Shown: positions 49,801 through 60,680 of the stretch, in pieces
How the letters are laid out: the number at the start of each line of letters is the position of its first letter
How positions within the stretch are numbered: the first letter of the stretch is position 1
NCBI GenBank assembly: GCA_025024175.1
Contig: QCXZ01000137.1
Location: 14,756,001 to 14,820,000, forward strand
Direction of reading: 5' to 3'
DNA: 64,000 nucleotides
Source of the DNA: Rhyzopertha dominica
Lineage: Eukaryota; Arthropoda; Insecta; Coleoptera; Bostrichidae
Made by a program: the position numbers and the translations under genes
Notes under the pieces: model-generated
Told to the model about the DNA's origin: nothing
What the model saw: the letters and a program-made list of their open reading frames with translations, nothing else
The model's database searches: none

Positions 49801-52800
49801 ATCATGCAATACTGCCAGATATTTTTAGTTACCAGAAGTTGGTGAAGCTACTCTGTTGCTTGTCCATGAGGTACATTAAAACGGAACTGACTGTCATGAA
49901 CAGAAGTGTCTGTTGCATTCTGGTGCGTTTGAAAACTCCGTAGTATTCCATTTTGCGGATGACACCCTCAACAAACTAAAACAGTTTGCTTTATGTAAGA
50001 GAGTTGTCCTTATGATGCCGTTGCCTTTGTCTACGTACTGTGTTGAAGAAAATCAGGACATCAAGTGCTTGATTTTCTGGTGATTCGACAAAAATCGACG
50101 CCCCGCCAGCCACACCACCACAAAAAGGTACGTAGTAATATAATTCTCCAAAAATTCGTCTGCATCAGAAATCATAAATCAAAAAATGCATGTGCATTTC
50201 TATGGTATGCTGTCTGCACCGCAATCAACTACAGACAGATCTATCTGCTGTTGTTACAGCTCGTCAGTGTAGTTTAGGTCTAGTGTAGACGGCATGGCAT
50301 AGAAGTGGTTTTGCCAATGTAATGGTATGAATACAGATCTCTTCATCTAGGAAGCAGTTTTCGTTCACGCAGGTAGATGGCCTTGTCACCGTGAAAGTTT
50401 ATTGCTGACAGATGCCACTGCCATCTACTTTTCTACTTATATCATCATAAATCAAAATTTACTTTGCAAGTACCTATTGCTGTTTTAAATTTACCAGCTT
50501 TCTTTTATAATCATTTGAAGTGAAATATTTGTATAAAAGAAAGAGCTGTATAGGTAGGAGGAACAGTGTTATTTTAAATATCATTAGCTAGGCATATATT
50601 TTTAAAGGTTTCTATCGGTAGGTAATTAAAATTTCTGAATCTAGTTTAATATGGTTGCTATGGTCAGTGTTTGGAAAGGTGTTAATCACTAGACCTTGGA
50701 TTTTACAGCTTCGATAAAGTAACACATACAATTCAAAATAAAGGTTATTTGCAAAAATTCGAAAAACGCTAAAAGAGGTACTGCTACCGTCAGATATCTG
50801 GTGCGGGTAAAATTTGCAGAGCACTAGATGCGCAGTGGCCCAGGTAGCAAACCGCTTATCGGAGCTCATTTTGAGCCTCGACTTTGAAGCAAACACATCG
50901 GGGCCGCTGTTCTAAGCTTAAGCAGAATGTCGCTATGGAAATGGAAGCAACTGAAGATGGCGAAGAAATAAGTTTTTTGACGCCAGAGAGAAAAACGAAT
51001 AAACCGCAACGAAAACGGGCCAGATACACGAATAAAAAAAACTGTTAGTTAAAAACCGTTTGGGTGAATTGTTTAAATCAAAACCGATCATACGTGAATG
51101 AGCAAGTGATTTGCGTGAAATGTCTGACACTATTACAAAAATCCTAAGGGTACCTATTAGAAACCTTAGAGGCGAGACTGGGAATTATATAAAGTTTCTG
51201 GTGATCTTCCCACACTTTACGAATTTCAGGCATTTTTAGCATCTCGAGCAGATATGCTAGAGAATATAAAAATGTGTCAAGGTGAGGTGAGACAGCAGAA
51301 AAAATTTAAAGGTAATAACATAAATAAAACCTTTGAAACATCCAATGTTAGTTGTTATTATTGCAAAGGTTTGCATGCAATTTAATCCTGAGATAAATTT
51401 CTAAAATTGTCTGTGCAAGATCGTATAAATGAGGTTAATCATTAATTTAATACCTATACTGTTTAGGCCAGCATGGTGAAAAGCAGTGCTATGTGCGTAG
51501 CCGTCGTTGTAAACGTTGCAAACAACCCCATAATACCTTGCTGCATGTCAGTACTCCAATGGGCCTGGTGCCCACTTTTTTTATTGCAGAATATGAATCT
51601 ACATGAAAAAAAATAGACCCCTGTTTTTTATTTTTCGCAAAGCGCTTAGTTAATGCTTAAAAAGGATTAATTATGTTTAAAGTTTGAATCTCTGACGTCA
51701 CTGTTCTCTAGCGCGCTTAATGCGGTGTAACTGTGTGATGTTGCCACGCCATTTTCTGATCCTGGCATTCCTGTCAGCCGAGATGAGGTTTCTGATGTGT
51801 TAAACGCGGATGGTTGTTAGTCGTTTTCACTATAAATATTAAAACGTAAAATATATTAAATTTAAATATTAACTTGTAGCGGATATATCGCAAACAGGAT
51901 GCATTTTATGGCAGCCGCAGGATAAGTCCATATTTCAAGTGATATTAAAACTAGAACAACTATTTATTGAGTAGGTTAACTCGTTTAAACCTGAGTTACA
52001 GCGTGTTTAGCTGCCATTACATTATTTTATCCAAGTCGCAATCTTTAAATAGCAAAATCGCCTAATTTGCTTGATATCGAACGATCTGGCCACACGAGTT
52101 TCCATTCATGTAAAATTCGTCAATCATGTGTAAGTCAATTTTTGGCAAATTGTCCGAAGATCCCTTTCCATAATCTTGCTCCATAATTGTATAGTCTATA
52201 TTTGAACAACAACGTACCAAGTAAATAAAAACAAAATATTTATACTGAATTTTATTCATCATTCCATTCTCTAGAATGAGCACATTCGGTTTATTAATTG
52301 AATTAACTTACACCTGTAGGGACTTTGCTTTTTGGCGAGACCATGACCTTATAACCGTACATCCGATTAATGCAGTAGAACGTATAGTTAAAAGAAACTA
52401 ATGCTTGTGCATTTCTAATTAATACTTTACAGTGCGTTTTATTTTTACGATTGTAGTGTAGGTAAAATCGTTTCCTCATTCCGCTTTATTTTATTTTCAC
52501 TTTACATTGTTACTTTTTGTATAATTAATTACTTATTGTACAAAATAGATTACAGCAAGTCAAAGTTTAAATTAAAGTGTCTTAAAATTAGTTATACTTA
52601 CGTTATTATGCATATAGTAGGGACGAAAAGATAAACAAATACAACTCCATANACCATCGATCGTAGAAAAGATTTTGCCAGTTGCAAAAAGTAATTTCTA
52701 TTAACTTTTTTCCATTTCAGCGCGGTTTGCGCCTTAAAGTTTATATAGGTTACTCCAATATAGGCGTTATTACATAGGTATATGGTCGACTTACGGAATA

Positions 52801-52953
52801 AATCATAAAGAAAAATTTTGCCGTTCCCATCAAAACAGCTTTAGTTAACATCATCTGAGCTTTGAAACAGTTGCTTTCCCACGGATGTACGAATCTGCAA
52901 TCCATATGTCCCGTCATGGCTTTGTAGAATACTTGCTTGCTAACAACGCTCAT
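46892..52953 (-). CDS. TMEM135-like multi-pass membrane protein
   Basis: Six minus-strand coding exons: 52953-52795, 52732-52602, 52414-52312, 47423-47283, 47227-47073 and 46958-46892. All are GT-AG and the 756-nt frame closes at 251 aa. Introns are 62, 187, 4888, 55 and 114 bp. An AATAAA follows at 46828-46823. The N-terminus has CRFVHPWESNC (19-29), like the Cys-rich start of TMEM135. Hydrophobic stretches follow at about 33-53 and 79-97. Then come TFYCINRMYG, HPALAGFLSGACHAF (148-162) and a hydrophobic segment near 196-213. Lengths and order fit one half of the TMEM135/Tim17-like family, members of which sit in peroxisomal or mitochondrial membranes. The start fits a TCAAAATG context. Exon 2 contains one ambiguous base at a wobble position. 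Exon structure is solid; the family is less certain. Confidence 0.82.
47640..48790 (+). mobile_element. decayed LINE in the third intron of the TMEM135-like gene
   Basis: Plus-strand fragments read KAFDKIKRSNV near 47768, LADDMVLAAKKN near 48054 and RQLGWLGYLHIMGKE near 48533. The ADD box and the RQLGWLG..H.M tail are typical of RTE-type LINEs. It has many stops and ambiguous bases at 48043-48049. The long minus-strand frames here are shadows. Confidence 0.7.
48930..49240 (+). pseudogene. Crypton-type tyrosine recombinase relic C, catalytic Tyr lost
   Basis: The plus strand near 48933 reads GHSFRCTSTTLLA, with the catalytic His and second Arg. A frameshift follows, then KGVDILALKRHGGWKSSIVA and ESCVEGSIQNK. 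In this family the nucleophilic tyrosine sits in VAE(S/G)Y(V/I)E. Here that codon is TGT (Cys) at 49040-49042, so this copy could not cleave DNA. It lies within the large intron of the TMEM135-like gene. Confidence 0.75.
49241..50030. other. transposon terminus and unclassified sequence
   Basis: TTTCCATATCTCCGAAACCG near 49402 and TTACCCTG at 49472-49479 followed by TA look like the terminal region of a TA-inserting element read outwards. No matching left end was found. The 124-codon frame at 49255-49629 runs through it and is not believed to be a gene. Confidence 0.4.
50160..50280 (+). repeat. dispersed repeat shared with 2282-2540
   Basis: ATGCTGTCTGCACCGCAATC and the following 60 bp, ending TCGTCAGTGTAGTTTAG, match the minus strand of 2282-2380. 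The rest of the two loci has diverged. Confidence 0.5.
50930..51565 (+). mobile_element. BEL/Pao gag fragment
   Basis: The plus strand near 51214 reads LPTLYEFQAFLASRADMLEN. Near 51350 is SCYYCKGLHAI and near 51400 KFLKLSVQDRINEV. Shifted frames near 51475 give GQHGEKQCYVRSRRCK followed by CKQPHNTLLHV. This is the CCHC zinc-knuckle pair and spacing of BEL/Pao gag proteins. Stops and frame changes are present. It joins directly to the dispersed repeat copy B. Confidence 0.75.
51570..52110. repeat. dispersed repeat, copy B (copy A at 33430-34000)
   Basis: Shares long blocks with copy A, including TTTTTCGCAAAGCGCTTAGT and AAATCGCCTAATTTGC. Unlike copy A it has an extra stretch around 51895-51955. 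It sits just downstream of exon 3 of the TMEM135-like gene, in its large intron. Confidence 0.65.
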
Positions 52954-55201
52954 TTTGACTATTTGAACACAATTAGCTGTTGCTAGCCACTAGACACTTT
53001 CATTGGTGACTGCATCGCAGGTAGCTACTGTTTGTTAAATTAAAATCACGGTTTGGTTTTTGAAGAAATTGAATTTACACACAATACACTTACCGCGGTA
53101 AAAATGGAATATTGTTATGTCAAAAAAAACATGTATCTGTCGTAGATTGTAAACGATTATGTTGGTCTAAAAAGACGTCACTTTTATATTAAATCATAGT
53201 AGCTCCATTCCCGCTTGCTTGGGATAAGTTTTTGGATCAGTTTACACAATTAATTGAACCGTTGTTTTTTTTTGCAGTCTAGTGTAATGATAACAGTAGG
53301 TAGCAATAATTACCTAAATATAACTTGTTATAAGCAGATCAGTAGTATAGGCATTGTTTAATCCGAATGAAACATGTTATTTTTCTCCAAGCGAATCACC
53401 CTTTTAACTATTATTTTCAACAAAATTATTCAAACCACATTGGGATAATAAAACAAAGTAAATACTTCTTCAAAGTGTGTACTTAATATCATTGTGGACA
53501 GACAATAATAATAAACACTGGCTGACAAAAAATTTTTTGTTGTAACATAAAGCTGAATAGCTTATTCTAGTAGAATGAACCTATGTAAACCCGAAAAGTG
53601 CAAAAAAGTTGTTATACACGTAAGGTATTTTTGTTACATTATACAAATCACGCATAGAACGGTACAAATTACTAAAAAAGTGAATGCGCAAGTCTTAACC
53701 CCATTATTTCGACTTTATATAATATTTTATATCTAGTTAATATTTAAAAATAAAGCAAACATCAAAAATTGTTATTTGAAATACATTAATTCTATTTTTA
53801 GCATATTTTCCCAATCATTTATGTTGTCCACACTTTTGTCTGTCTGATATCTGTCATACTCTCATAGCTGGAGAACGGCTTAACGATCGGGCTCGTTGAT
53901 GGCTCACTGTATACGACTTGGGCTAACGATGATCAGCATGTATCTTCTATACTTAAAATAAAATGCGATTAAGTATTTTATGGGGGGTAACAAATCTTCT
54001 CCCTTCAAAAACCTGCAGTATTCACCTAAAATGGCTGGACTCCATCTTATATCTTGTATGACTTTTTTCTAATAAGAATTCGACCCCATCGTGGCGGTTA
54101 ATATATGTTCGTGCCCCTATATTGGATCTGTCATTTTAAATTTTGAAAATTTGATTTCAGTGGCACAATCACCTACGTCAAAAACGTAAATCTACCAAAA
54201 ATTATTAAATTGAATATTGAACCATATTTAGCCAGCTTTTCGACTTTTGTGATCATTTGTACCTGACATGACATTATAACGAATTGTGCGGCTGTCTCAT
54301 TAATCTATAAAAATATACGCAGCTGAATTTCTTACAAGTTTGTAGGAAACGTATTTTGAANACTATTCTCGTTTTTATTAGACAGAATACTACTTCTGTC
54401 ATATGTNAAATTAAGTGAGTAAAATTTTGTTTTCATCTTTTCTACAAAGTTATTGAATACTTACACAAATTAATAATTATGTCAATGAGATAAAATATTC
54501 TGAGTTTCACTTCCATTAGCAGAATCCATTTCGCTGCCTTATAAACGGCCAATCAAACTTGTTTTGATTCACTTTCGAAGTTTGGCAAGCTTTTCCAAAA
54601 TTTTTCCCACTGTATGTGGAATGTCGGCACTATAATTTACCGAAGTTTTCTGTATTAGAATAATTAGGTATTTAACAAAATTAATCAATTCAAAACAAAA
54701 AAGACTTAATCATTAAAAGTGACAACATTATTTATCTCTTGAGATAAAAAGTGAATACTTTTGTTGCCGAGTCATTTTTTAATAGTAAGACAAATGTTAA
54801 CGTTAGAGACGCCTGATAGTAAAAAAGTCATACATTTCTATTTTGTACCGCTCGGAGAAAAAAAAATCAAATTTATGAAAATAGTGCTATAAGTGTTTGT
54901 TTTTTCTTAGGTTGTAGATGGTTTGAAGAAATCATGTTATAAATTGGTTTTATTACAAGTGTTATGTACATGATATTCATTGAATAATCTAAGTACATAA
55001 TGTATTCTACGATAAAAAGTAGACAGTTGTAAGTTGTAACTACAACAGTTTATCCGATATTTTATTATAAAACGTTGGTACTATTGGTAACCGTGTTTTT
55101 TCTTGTCCAAGAGTACAGCCATCTCTTAAGGCACATATCAACTATTCGCGCTATCCGTATTGTAGAATCCATTTTGTGATAATAACAAGCTGGTAGCTTG
55201 C
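52954..55201. other. intergenic between divergent genes
   Basis: No gene is recognised. The right part of 53000-53200 could include a 5' non-coding exon of the TMEM135-like gene (a donor-like CGCGGTAAGTG on the minus strand near 53095). Near 53840-53900 a CTGTCATACTCTCATAGCTG phrase resembles dispersed insect repeats. The rest is AT-rich. Confidence 0.4.
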
Positions 55202-55258
55202 TGACATCTGTCAATTGTCAAACTGTCATTGAATTTTCATTTTCGTTACCATCTGTCA
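55202..55258. promoter_or_regulatory. cluster of TGTCA/TGACA motifs
   Basis: Five TGTCA or TGACA pentamers fall within 57 bp, at 55202, 55209, 55216, 55224 and 55254. The first two form an inverted pair, TGACATCTGTCA. They lie about 190-250 bp before the ATG of the first THAP gene. The pentamer is the core of TALE-homeodomain sites, so a regulatory role is plausible but only inferred. Confidence 0.35.
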
Positions 55259-55449
55259 TTTAAATTGTTTATAGCTGTTGTGAAAGTTGCTTAAGACTTT
55301 TAAAAACTTTTTATCAATTTAACGATAAGAATCGAAACCAAAGAATAATTATTTTGAAAAAGTATAACCCACAATACCCGTGATATTTTACTGTGGTAGG
55401 TAATGTTTTATGTCATTCAGTTTTACTAATTACATGGTTAAACAAAATA

Positions 55450-56295
55450 ATGGCTCATGTAAAGGACAACAAAAATTATCTTCAGCAAGTACAGTGTGAT
55501 ACATCTCAATGGTAAGACAATTTATATCACTGAAATAATCATTTTTCATGCACATATTGTCCAACTTTTAGGTTTCAGCCAATTAAATGTGCAGTTACAG
55601 AGTGTCACAACCAGTTTTTGAAATATGACTCGTACTGTAATATAAAATACCATAATTTCCCCCAAAGTCCTGAATTACAACAGTTATGGCTAGAAAAATG
55701 TGGACTTACTACTAAATATCCTGATATGAAAGTGTGCTCGGATCACTTTACGATAGATGATTATGATTGTGTGTGTCTACATGGTGCCGAGACGAATGAA
55801 GTCATAAGAAAATTAAAACCTACTGCATATCCACATTGTAATTTAGGCTCATCCACAACCACAAAAATACCTTTAAAGTTTAAGGATGTGAAGATAGCTG
55901 TTGATGAAAATAAAAGGTTGAAACAAGAGCTACAAGATTTACAAAAAGAAGCAGAAATACTTCTAAAGAAAACACAGGTCTTAGAAAAACGCCAGTCGAA
56001 AAGAAAAATCAGTGTAGTGAAAGTTAAAAAGAAATATGATAATCTTAAGAGAAAGTCTAACAGTACCAAGGATCATAAAAATATATTGTCCAAAGTCTTT
56101 TCTGCGGCACAAGTTGGTGTTTTAATCGGAAAGGAAAAAATATTTTGGTCAAACGATGATCTTGCAATGGCCTTCACCTTACGTCAAATGGGGAATAAGC
56201 AATCATATCTGTATTTAAAAGAAACTTTAAATTTTCCATTGCCTGCCCTTTCATGTGTACAAAAATGGGTTACTGCGAAAGCTGCTGTAAAATGA
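55450..56295 (+). CDS. THAP zinc-finger protein with truncated P-element transposase segment (copy 1)
   Basis: Two coding exons, 55450-55511 and 55572-56295, joined by a 60-bp GT-AG intron, give 261 aa. The THAP C2CH zinc finger has Cys27, Cys32, Cys76 and His79 with conserved Trp60 and Pro71, and begins unusually late because of a 26-residue N-terminal extension. A coiled coil of charged heptads spans about 132-183. Residues 192-261 (LSKVFSAAQV, FWSNDDLAMAF, LNFPLPALS, then Trp) match the segment after the THAP domain in P-element transposases and THAP9. The protein stops before the GTP-binding and catalytic parts, so it is a probable DNA-binding protein, not a transposase. AATAAA follows at 56398-56403. 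Confidence 0.9.
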
Positions 56296-58163
56296 TTTTT
56301 TACTTTATTGTATTATTCATGCAGTATATAAAGATGGTTGTTATTCAGCAAACGATTGTAGAGTGGTACTCACTAAGTAATTGGTGGAGTGAAGCCAAAT
56401 AAATCAGCTGACTTCATTTGTGTGTTATTTTGATTTTCATAATCATGTAAACTTGTTAAATATTTATCGCAAATATTAAAATGTTTATTGCATTTCCAAA
56501 AAGTTTATAGATCTAGGTGCAGTGTTAATATCAATAATAATTCCTAATAATGTTTTAAATAGCTTTATTCATAAGATGTCAATGATAAATGAAAAGACCT
56601 TGCCGCAATAATAATATAGAAAACTTAAATACTAAGCAACAATCTTCAGTACTAGTAAAATAAGTGACTTCTTAAAATATTTGGCTGAATTTAACCGGAG
56701 GGTTACTAAATTCCACTTGTGTTGAAGATGGCAGCTTAGCTGCGAAATACATATTTATGTTTTGTAAATTATTGTGATAAAGGGTTTTTCGTATAACGTT
56801 TAGAGCTTTAGTCTTGTAAATTAAACAAACATTAAGTATTGTCCACTTTATTATGTTTTCGTTATTGAAAATTTCCTTTAAGGTTAATAGTTCGCTGTTC
56901 AGTTCTAAATGAACCTATTCTGATTACAAATTTTTGAAATATCTATGGCATTGCAATAAACAAAATATGGTATATCAAACTTGCCTGAAACAAGACCTAG
57001 TACCCGTTTTCGTAGCTGTCAAGGTGTCATCAGCAGCATAGCACAAGTTTGCTGCTCAAAGGATTTGGTTAAAAATAGAAATGAAGTTTCACTGTAAGAA
57101 GCTTAATTTAGTGAATTTATATTAAAATTTTCTATTCTTTAAATTATATAATTATATATCTTTTAGTTTACATAAATAAAAGTATAAATCTCTAATCTCC
57201 ACACTGATATTAATGGAAGAGTTTACAATTCTGTCTTGAATAAATCATTGTTTTTGTTTGTTACAAAGCTATTTTTATATTGGACAACCTCACAAAAGAT
57301 TAATTATACATACCCCTTGTACAATAGAACGGTTATTATCTATACTGCTTTACTTATTTAACGCAATCAAAAAGTAGTGTATTTTGATATGTATTTTATA
57401 CATTTCAATTCGATTTTGATTTTTAATAAATTGTAGGTTTTTAAGAACGTCACTGCCGTTGTGGATATGGTTAGAAAAGTAATTTTGGTGTTATACTGGA
57501 TATCATAAAAATGTTTTTTTTTTCTAAAATTAAGGATACAGCAAATAGAGGAAAATTGTAGCCGCATTTTTCAACTACATTTCCTTTTTATGTTCCTTTG
57601 TTTATCTCTGATATTTTATGAAAACGAAAANTTTAAATTCAACTTGTTTTTTATTAAATTTATTGCTCTACATGTTTTTGACATAGTCACTGTTATTATT
57701 GTCGAATGTTCTCATGTTTCTCTTTACCTCTGAATTGTGTGTGCTAGATATGCTCGTAACCTGCCTCAACACATTTCCGTTACATTATCAATGAATTATT
57801 ACTGAATTGTTAACAGAAATTAATAACCTTGTGGCCTATGATATGTCTGCTTAATATCCAATAAAAGAAGGAAAAGTAAGGGAAACATATTGCTGTCTCG
57901 AGTTTTCGAAAAAAAAAAACAACTACTTTATTATAACACCCAGTATAAAACCGAAATTACTTTTTTAACCAACAAGTGTGAAAAATACATAACAACCAAA
58001 GTTTAACAAATTTTTGATTGCGCATTAAATAATTTGTGCTGTTTAGGTATTTACTTTATACCCCTTAAGAATTTTTGTACTAATATTAATTAATATTTCC
58101 ATTTCTTCTAGAGCTGTTAGAAAAAGTTCATAAAATGGTAATGAAGTTGAAGCCACAGTAACA
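56296..58163. other. intergenic between the THAP paralogues
   Basis: Contains the polyadenylation signal of the first gene and otherwise AT-rich sequence without a gene or recognised transposon. The short minus frame at 57367-57567 has no support. Confidence 0.45.
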
Positions 58164-59182
58164 ATGGTAACGTGTGCAGTATATGGCTGTACAAACAGTT
58201 CCTTAGTTACAACAGACCCTACCATTCAGTATTATTTCTTCCCTAAACATCCAACAGTAGTTCAACAGTGGATTGCAGCATGTTGCTGGCCGGCAGATCA
58301 AATAGACACCAATACAGGTAAGGCTGAGGTGAAACAATTGGCAATTACATAAAGACAATTGTTTATTTAGCTCGCATATGCTCCATACACTTCGACAGCA
58401 ATGCCTACACGTCTGAATACAAGATGCTCGATTATTTGGGTTGTTACACGAAAGTTCTAAAATACGATGCCATTCCTACTTTATATTTACCAAACCAGAC
58501 GTCTCTTGTGAAAAATAACATAAGCGAACCAGAAACTATCAGTCAAACGCCCTTGGTAGCGACAGAAATTAAAAATATTATTGTTTACACTGTACCTTCT
58601 GCACAAGAGCCTGCTGCAAATTTGCCGTTTGAGAGTAGTGTAGTGCAAGATCTTATAACAGTTCAAGAAGAAACAAAAAGTGAAAATGAAGAAGAACCGT
58701 CTGGAAGCGACGAATATAAACATATTGATAGTGTTGAGAAACTTCAACAGATGAAAGATGAAAATGTTAAACTTCAAGCAGAAATTAAGAAGCTGACCCC
58801 TTCCATACAAAAATTACGGACTAAGGTACAAGAGAAAGAACAAATATGCAAGGAACTTAGTTTGGAATTAAATAAACTTTTAACACAATACAACTCCTTA
58901 CAGGCTTCTTCTTTATCACTGCAAGAACAGAAAAATTTGTTGGCAAAAGTATTTTCTGAATCTCAGATTAAAATCTTGAGTGGCAAAAAGAAGATCTACT
59001 GGAGTAATGATGATATGGCAATGGGCTATACAATCAGGCACATGAGTAATAAAAGACTGTACATGTATTTAACAAAAAATTTAAATATTCCCTTACCTGC
59101 ACTTTCTAGTATTAAGAGATGGGCTACTTTGAAGAAGAATGAAACTGAGAAGAAGGAAGATAAGTTTGAAGCAAGTGATTAG
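58164..59182 (+). CDS. THAP zinc-finger protein with truncated P-element transposase segment (copy 2)
   Basis: Two coding exons, 58164-58317 and 58371-59182, joined by a 53-bp GT-AG intron, give 321 aa. The THAP domain starts at the first residues (MVTCAVYGC) with Cys4, Cys9, Cys55, His58, Trp36 and the AVPTIF-like motif AIPTLY at 85-90. A Glu-rich linker and a coiled coil (about 190-255) follow. The same P-element-type segment as in the neighbour follows (LLAKVFSESQ, YWSNDDMAMGY, LNIPLPALS, RW), and then a short charged tail. AATAAA lies at 59266-59271. Same orientation, same architecture and about 1.9 kb from the first gene: a tandem duplicate. The intron sits at a different point of the THAP domain than in copy 1. 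Confidence 0.92.
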
Positions 59183-59560
59183 TTAGTGTATTTACAGTTT
59201 TACATATATTTCTTGTTTTTCATTTTTTTACATCTACTAAAAATGTAACTTGTGAACTAAATACAAATAAAAATCAATACAAATATGTTTTTGCTCTTTA
59301 TTTACCTATTCTAGTTTGAACCTTGGGGCCATGTTGTGCAGTGAACAATCAGCAGCTTCCGCAGCTTAACTTCTGTGCGCTCCACATAAAATTAATAATT
59401 TCTATTCGTGTTATTTTCCATATTTTAGTTATTTACCTTGTTTGTTTGTTTGGAAAAATAAATTTAAAAAAGTCTGATGAAATTCTTGCGGTGGCAAGCA
59501 TGCAATTACCGGTTTACGATTTTGGTATGATGGCGATGCTAACTTTATTCCACTGTAGAC

Positions 59561-60105
59561 TAGAGATAAAATGGATATCCGGTAATTGTTCTGTATCTTA
59601 CTGAATACCAGATAGTAACTCAATATCCGGCCGGATACCTAAAATGATTTTTAAACACATACTTCTTTGTAAGGCAAATAATAAGGAAATGGCTTTTAAT
59701 TGAAACTGAAAAAGTTACAAAAAGTCCCAAAGAACCTTGCAAAACCAAAAGTGTGAAAAGTTCTTGAATCTTACAAAATCTTCACAGATTCATGCATACA
59801 TGTTATTTTCATTGCTAATTTTGAAATGTTGCCAAATAGGCAATCTTTTTTGTCACTAAGGACACGTTTCAGTTGTGTTTTCTTCCTAACTAACGAACAA
59901 TTGCGCATAAATAGCAAATAACACAGCAGAAAACTATATTTCGCTAAACAATCATGCCAAATGCCACCCTCGATCAGCTGATCGCTCACGATAACACCCA
60001 AAATTGCCTGAACTGATTCGATCGCATTCCTAGGTATTCGGCGGCCGAATATCCGGCCTGCCAGCTTTCCGGTATCCGGCCAAACAACTATCCGTTTCAT
60101 CTCTA
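59561..60105. mobile_element. non-autonomous hAT element with perfect 8-bp target duplication
   Basis: The left end is TAGAGATAAAATGGATA; the right end in reverse complement is TAGAGATGAAACGGATA. CTGTAGAC is present on both sides, at 59553-59560 and 60106-60113. Repeated ATCCGGCC motifs lie inside each end. The 545 bp hold only a transcript-less 130-codon minus frame (59771-60163) that runs out through the right end, so it is not a gene. Confidence 0.9.
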
Positions 60106-60479
60106 CTGTAGACCCAGTGTTGCTTGCAGATTTCTTGCAAACCACAGTAATAACATTCTGCATAACAAAAACACAAGTATGAAAACCTTTCCAAGGAAAG
60201 AGACTAACGCATTTTCCTTATTTAATTTCATTTTAAAAAAGAAGCGTACATGTTGATCATTAGACCAAAACCTAGCTAACGAGCTCAATCCGTTGAACGG
60301 TTCTACAAGTGTGAATGTGAAAAAAGAATGGACAAAGTGCAGTTAGTAGCGCCTTTGGAAATTGTGGTAAAAACCATAGCTTTGTTCGGGAACTACTATA
60401 TAAGACATACCACATTTGTTTGGTATATTTTGTAGAAAGTGATTATGAGTACGACTTAAAAAGTTACCTATATATACAG

Positions 60480-60680
60480 CCACTGAGAAAAAACTAAAGA
60501 ATAGTGTACTTTCAACATTAAAATTTGTTCACCAGCAGAAATTTTGTATCTTTCAAGAGCGATCATTGAGGACTCAAATACTTGCAAACAAAAGGAAGAT
60601 GGAAGAGTTATGGAACGAAGACAAAAATGAAGAAAAATGTATTACAACAGCCTATACAACATATACCGGAATCTCCAAGT
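60480..60680 (+). CDS. candidate internal exon of an unknown gene
   Basis: After an acceptor TATATATACAG a frame stays open for 66 codons (ends NEEKCITTAYTTYTGISK) and stops at a strong donor, AAGT|GTAAGTG. An ATG-led frame at 60328 (MDKVQLVAPLEIVVKTIALF) lies just upstream, but its possible donors are in phases 0 or 2 while this exon needs phase 1. The two cannot therefore be joined as they stand. It may be a decayed gene, an exon with a distant partner, or chance. No family is recognised. Confidence 0.25.

Noticed and set aside
55761..56069. Minus-strand frame opposite the THAP gene
   Set aside because: Shadow of the coding exon.
59771..60163. 130-codon minus-strand frame in the hAT MITE
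   Set aside because: Runs across the element end and its target duplication, so it cannot be an element or host protein.
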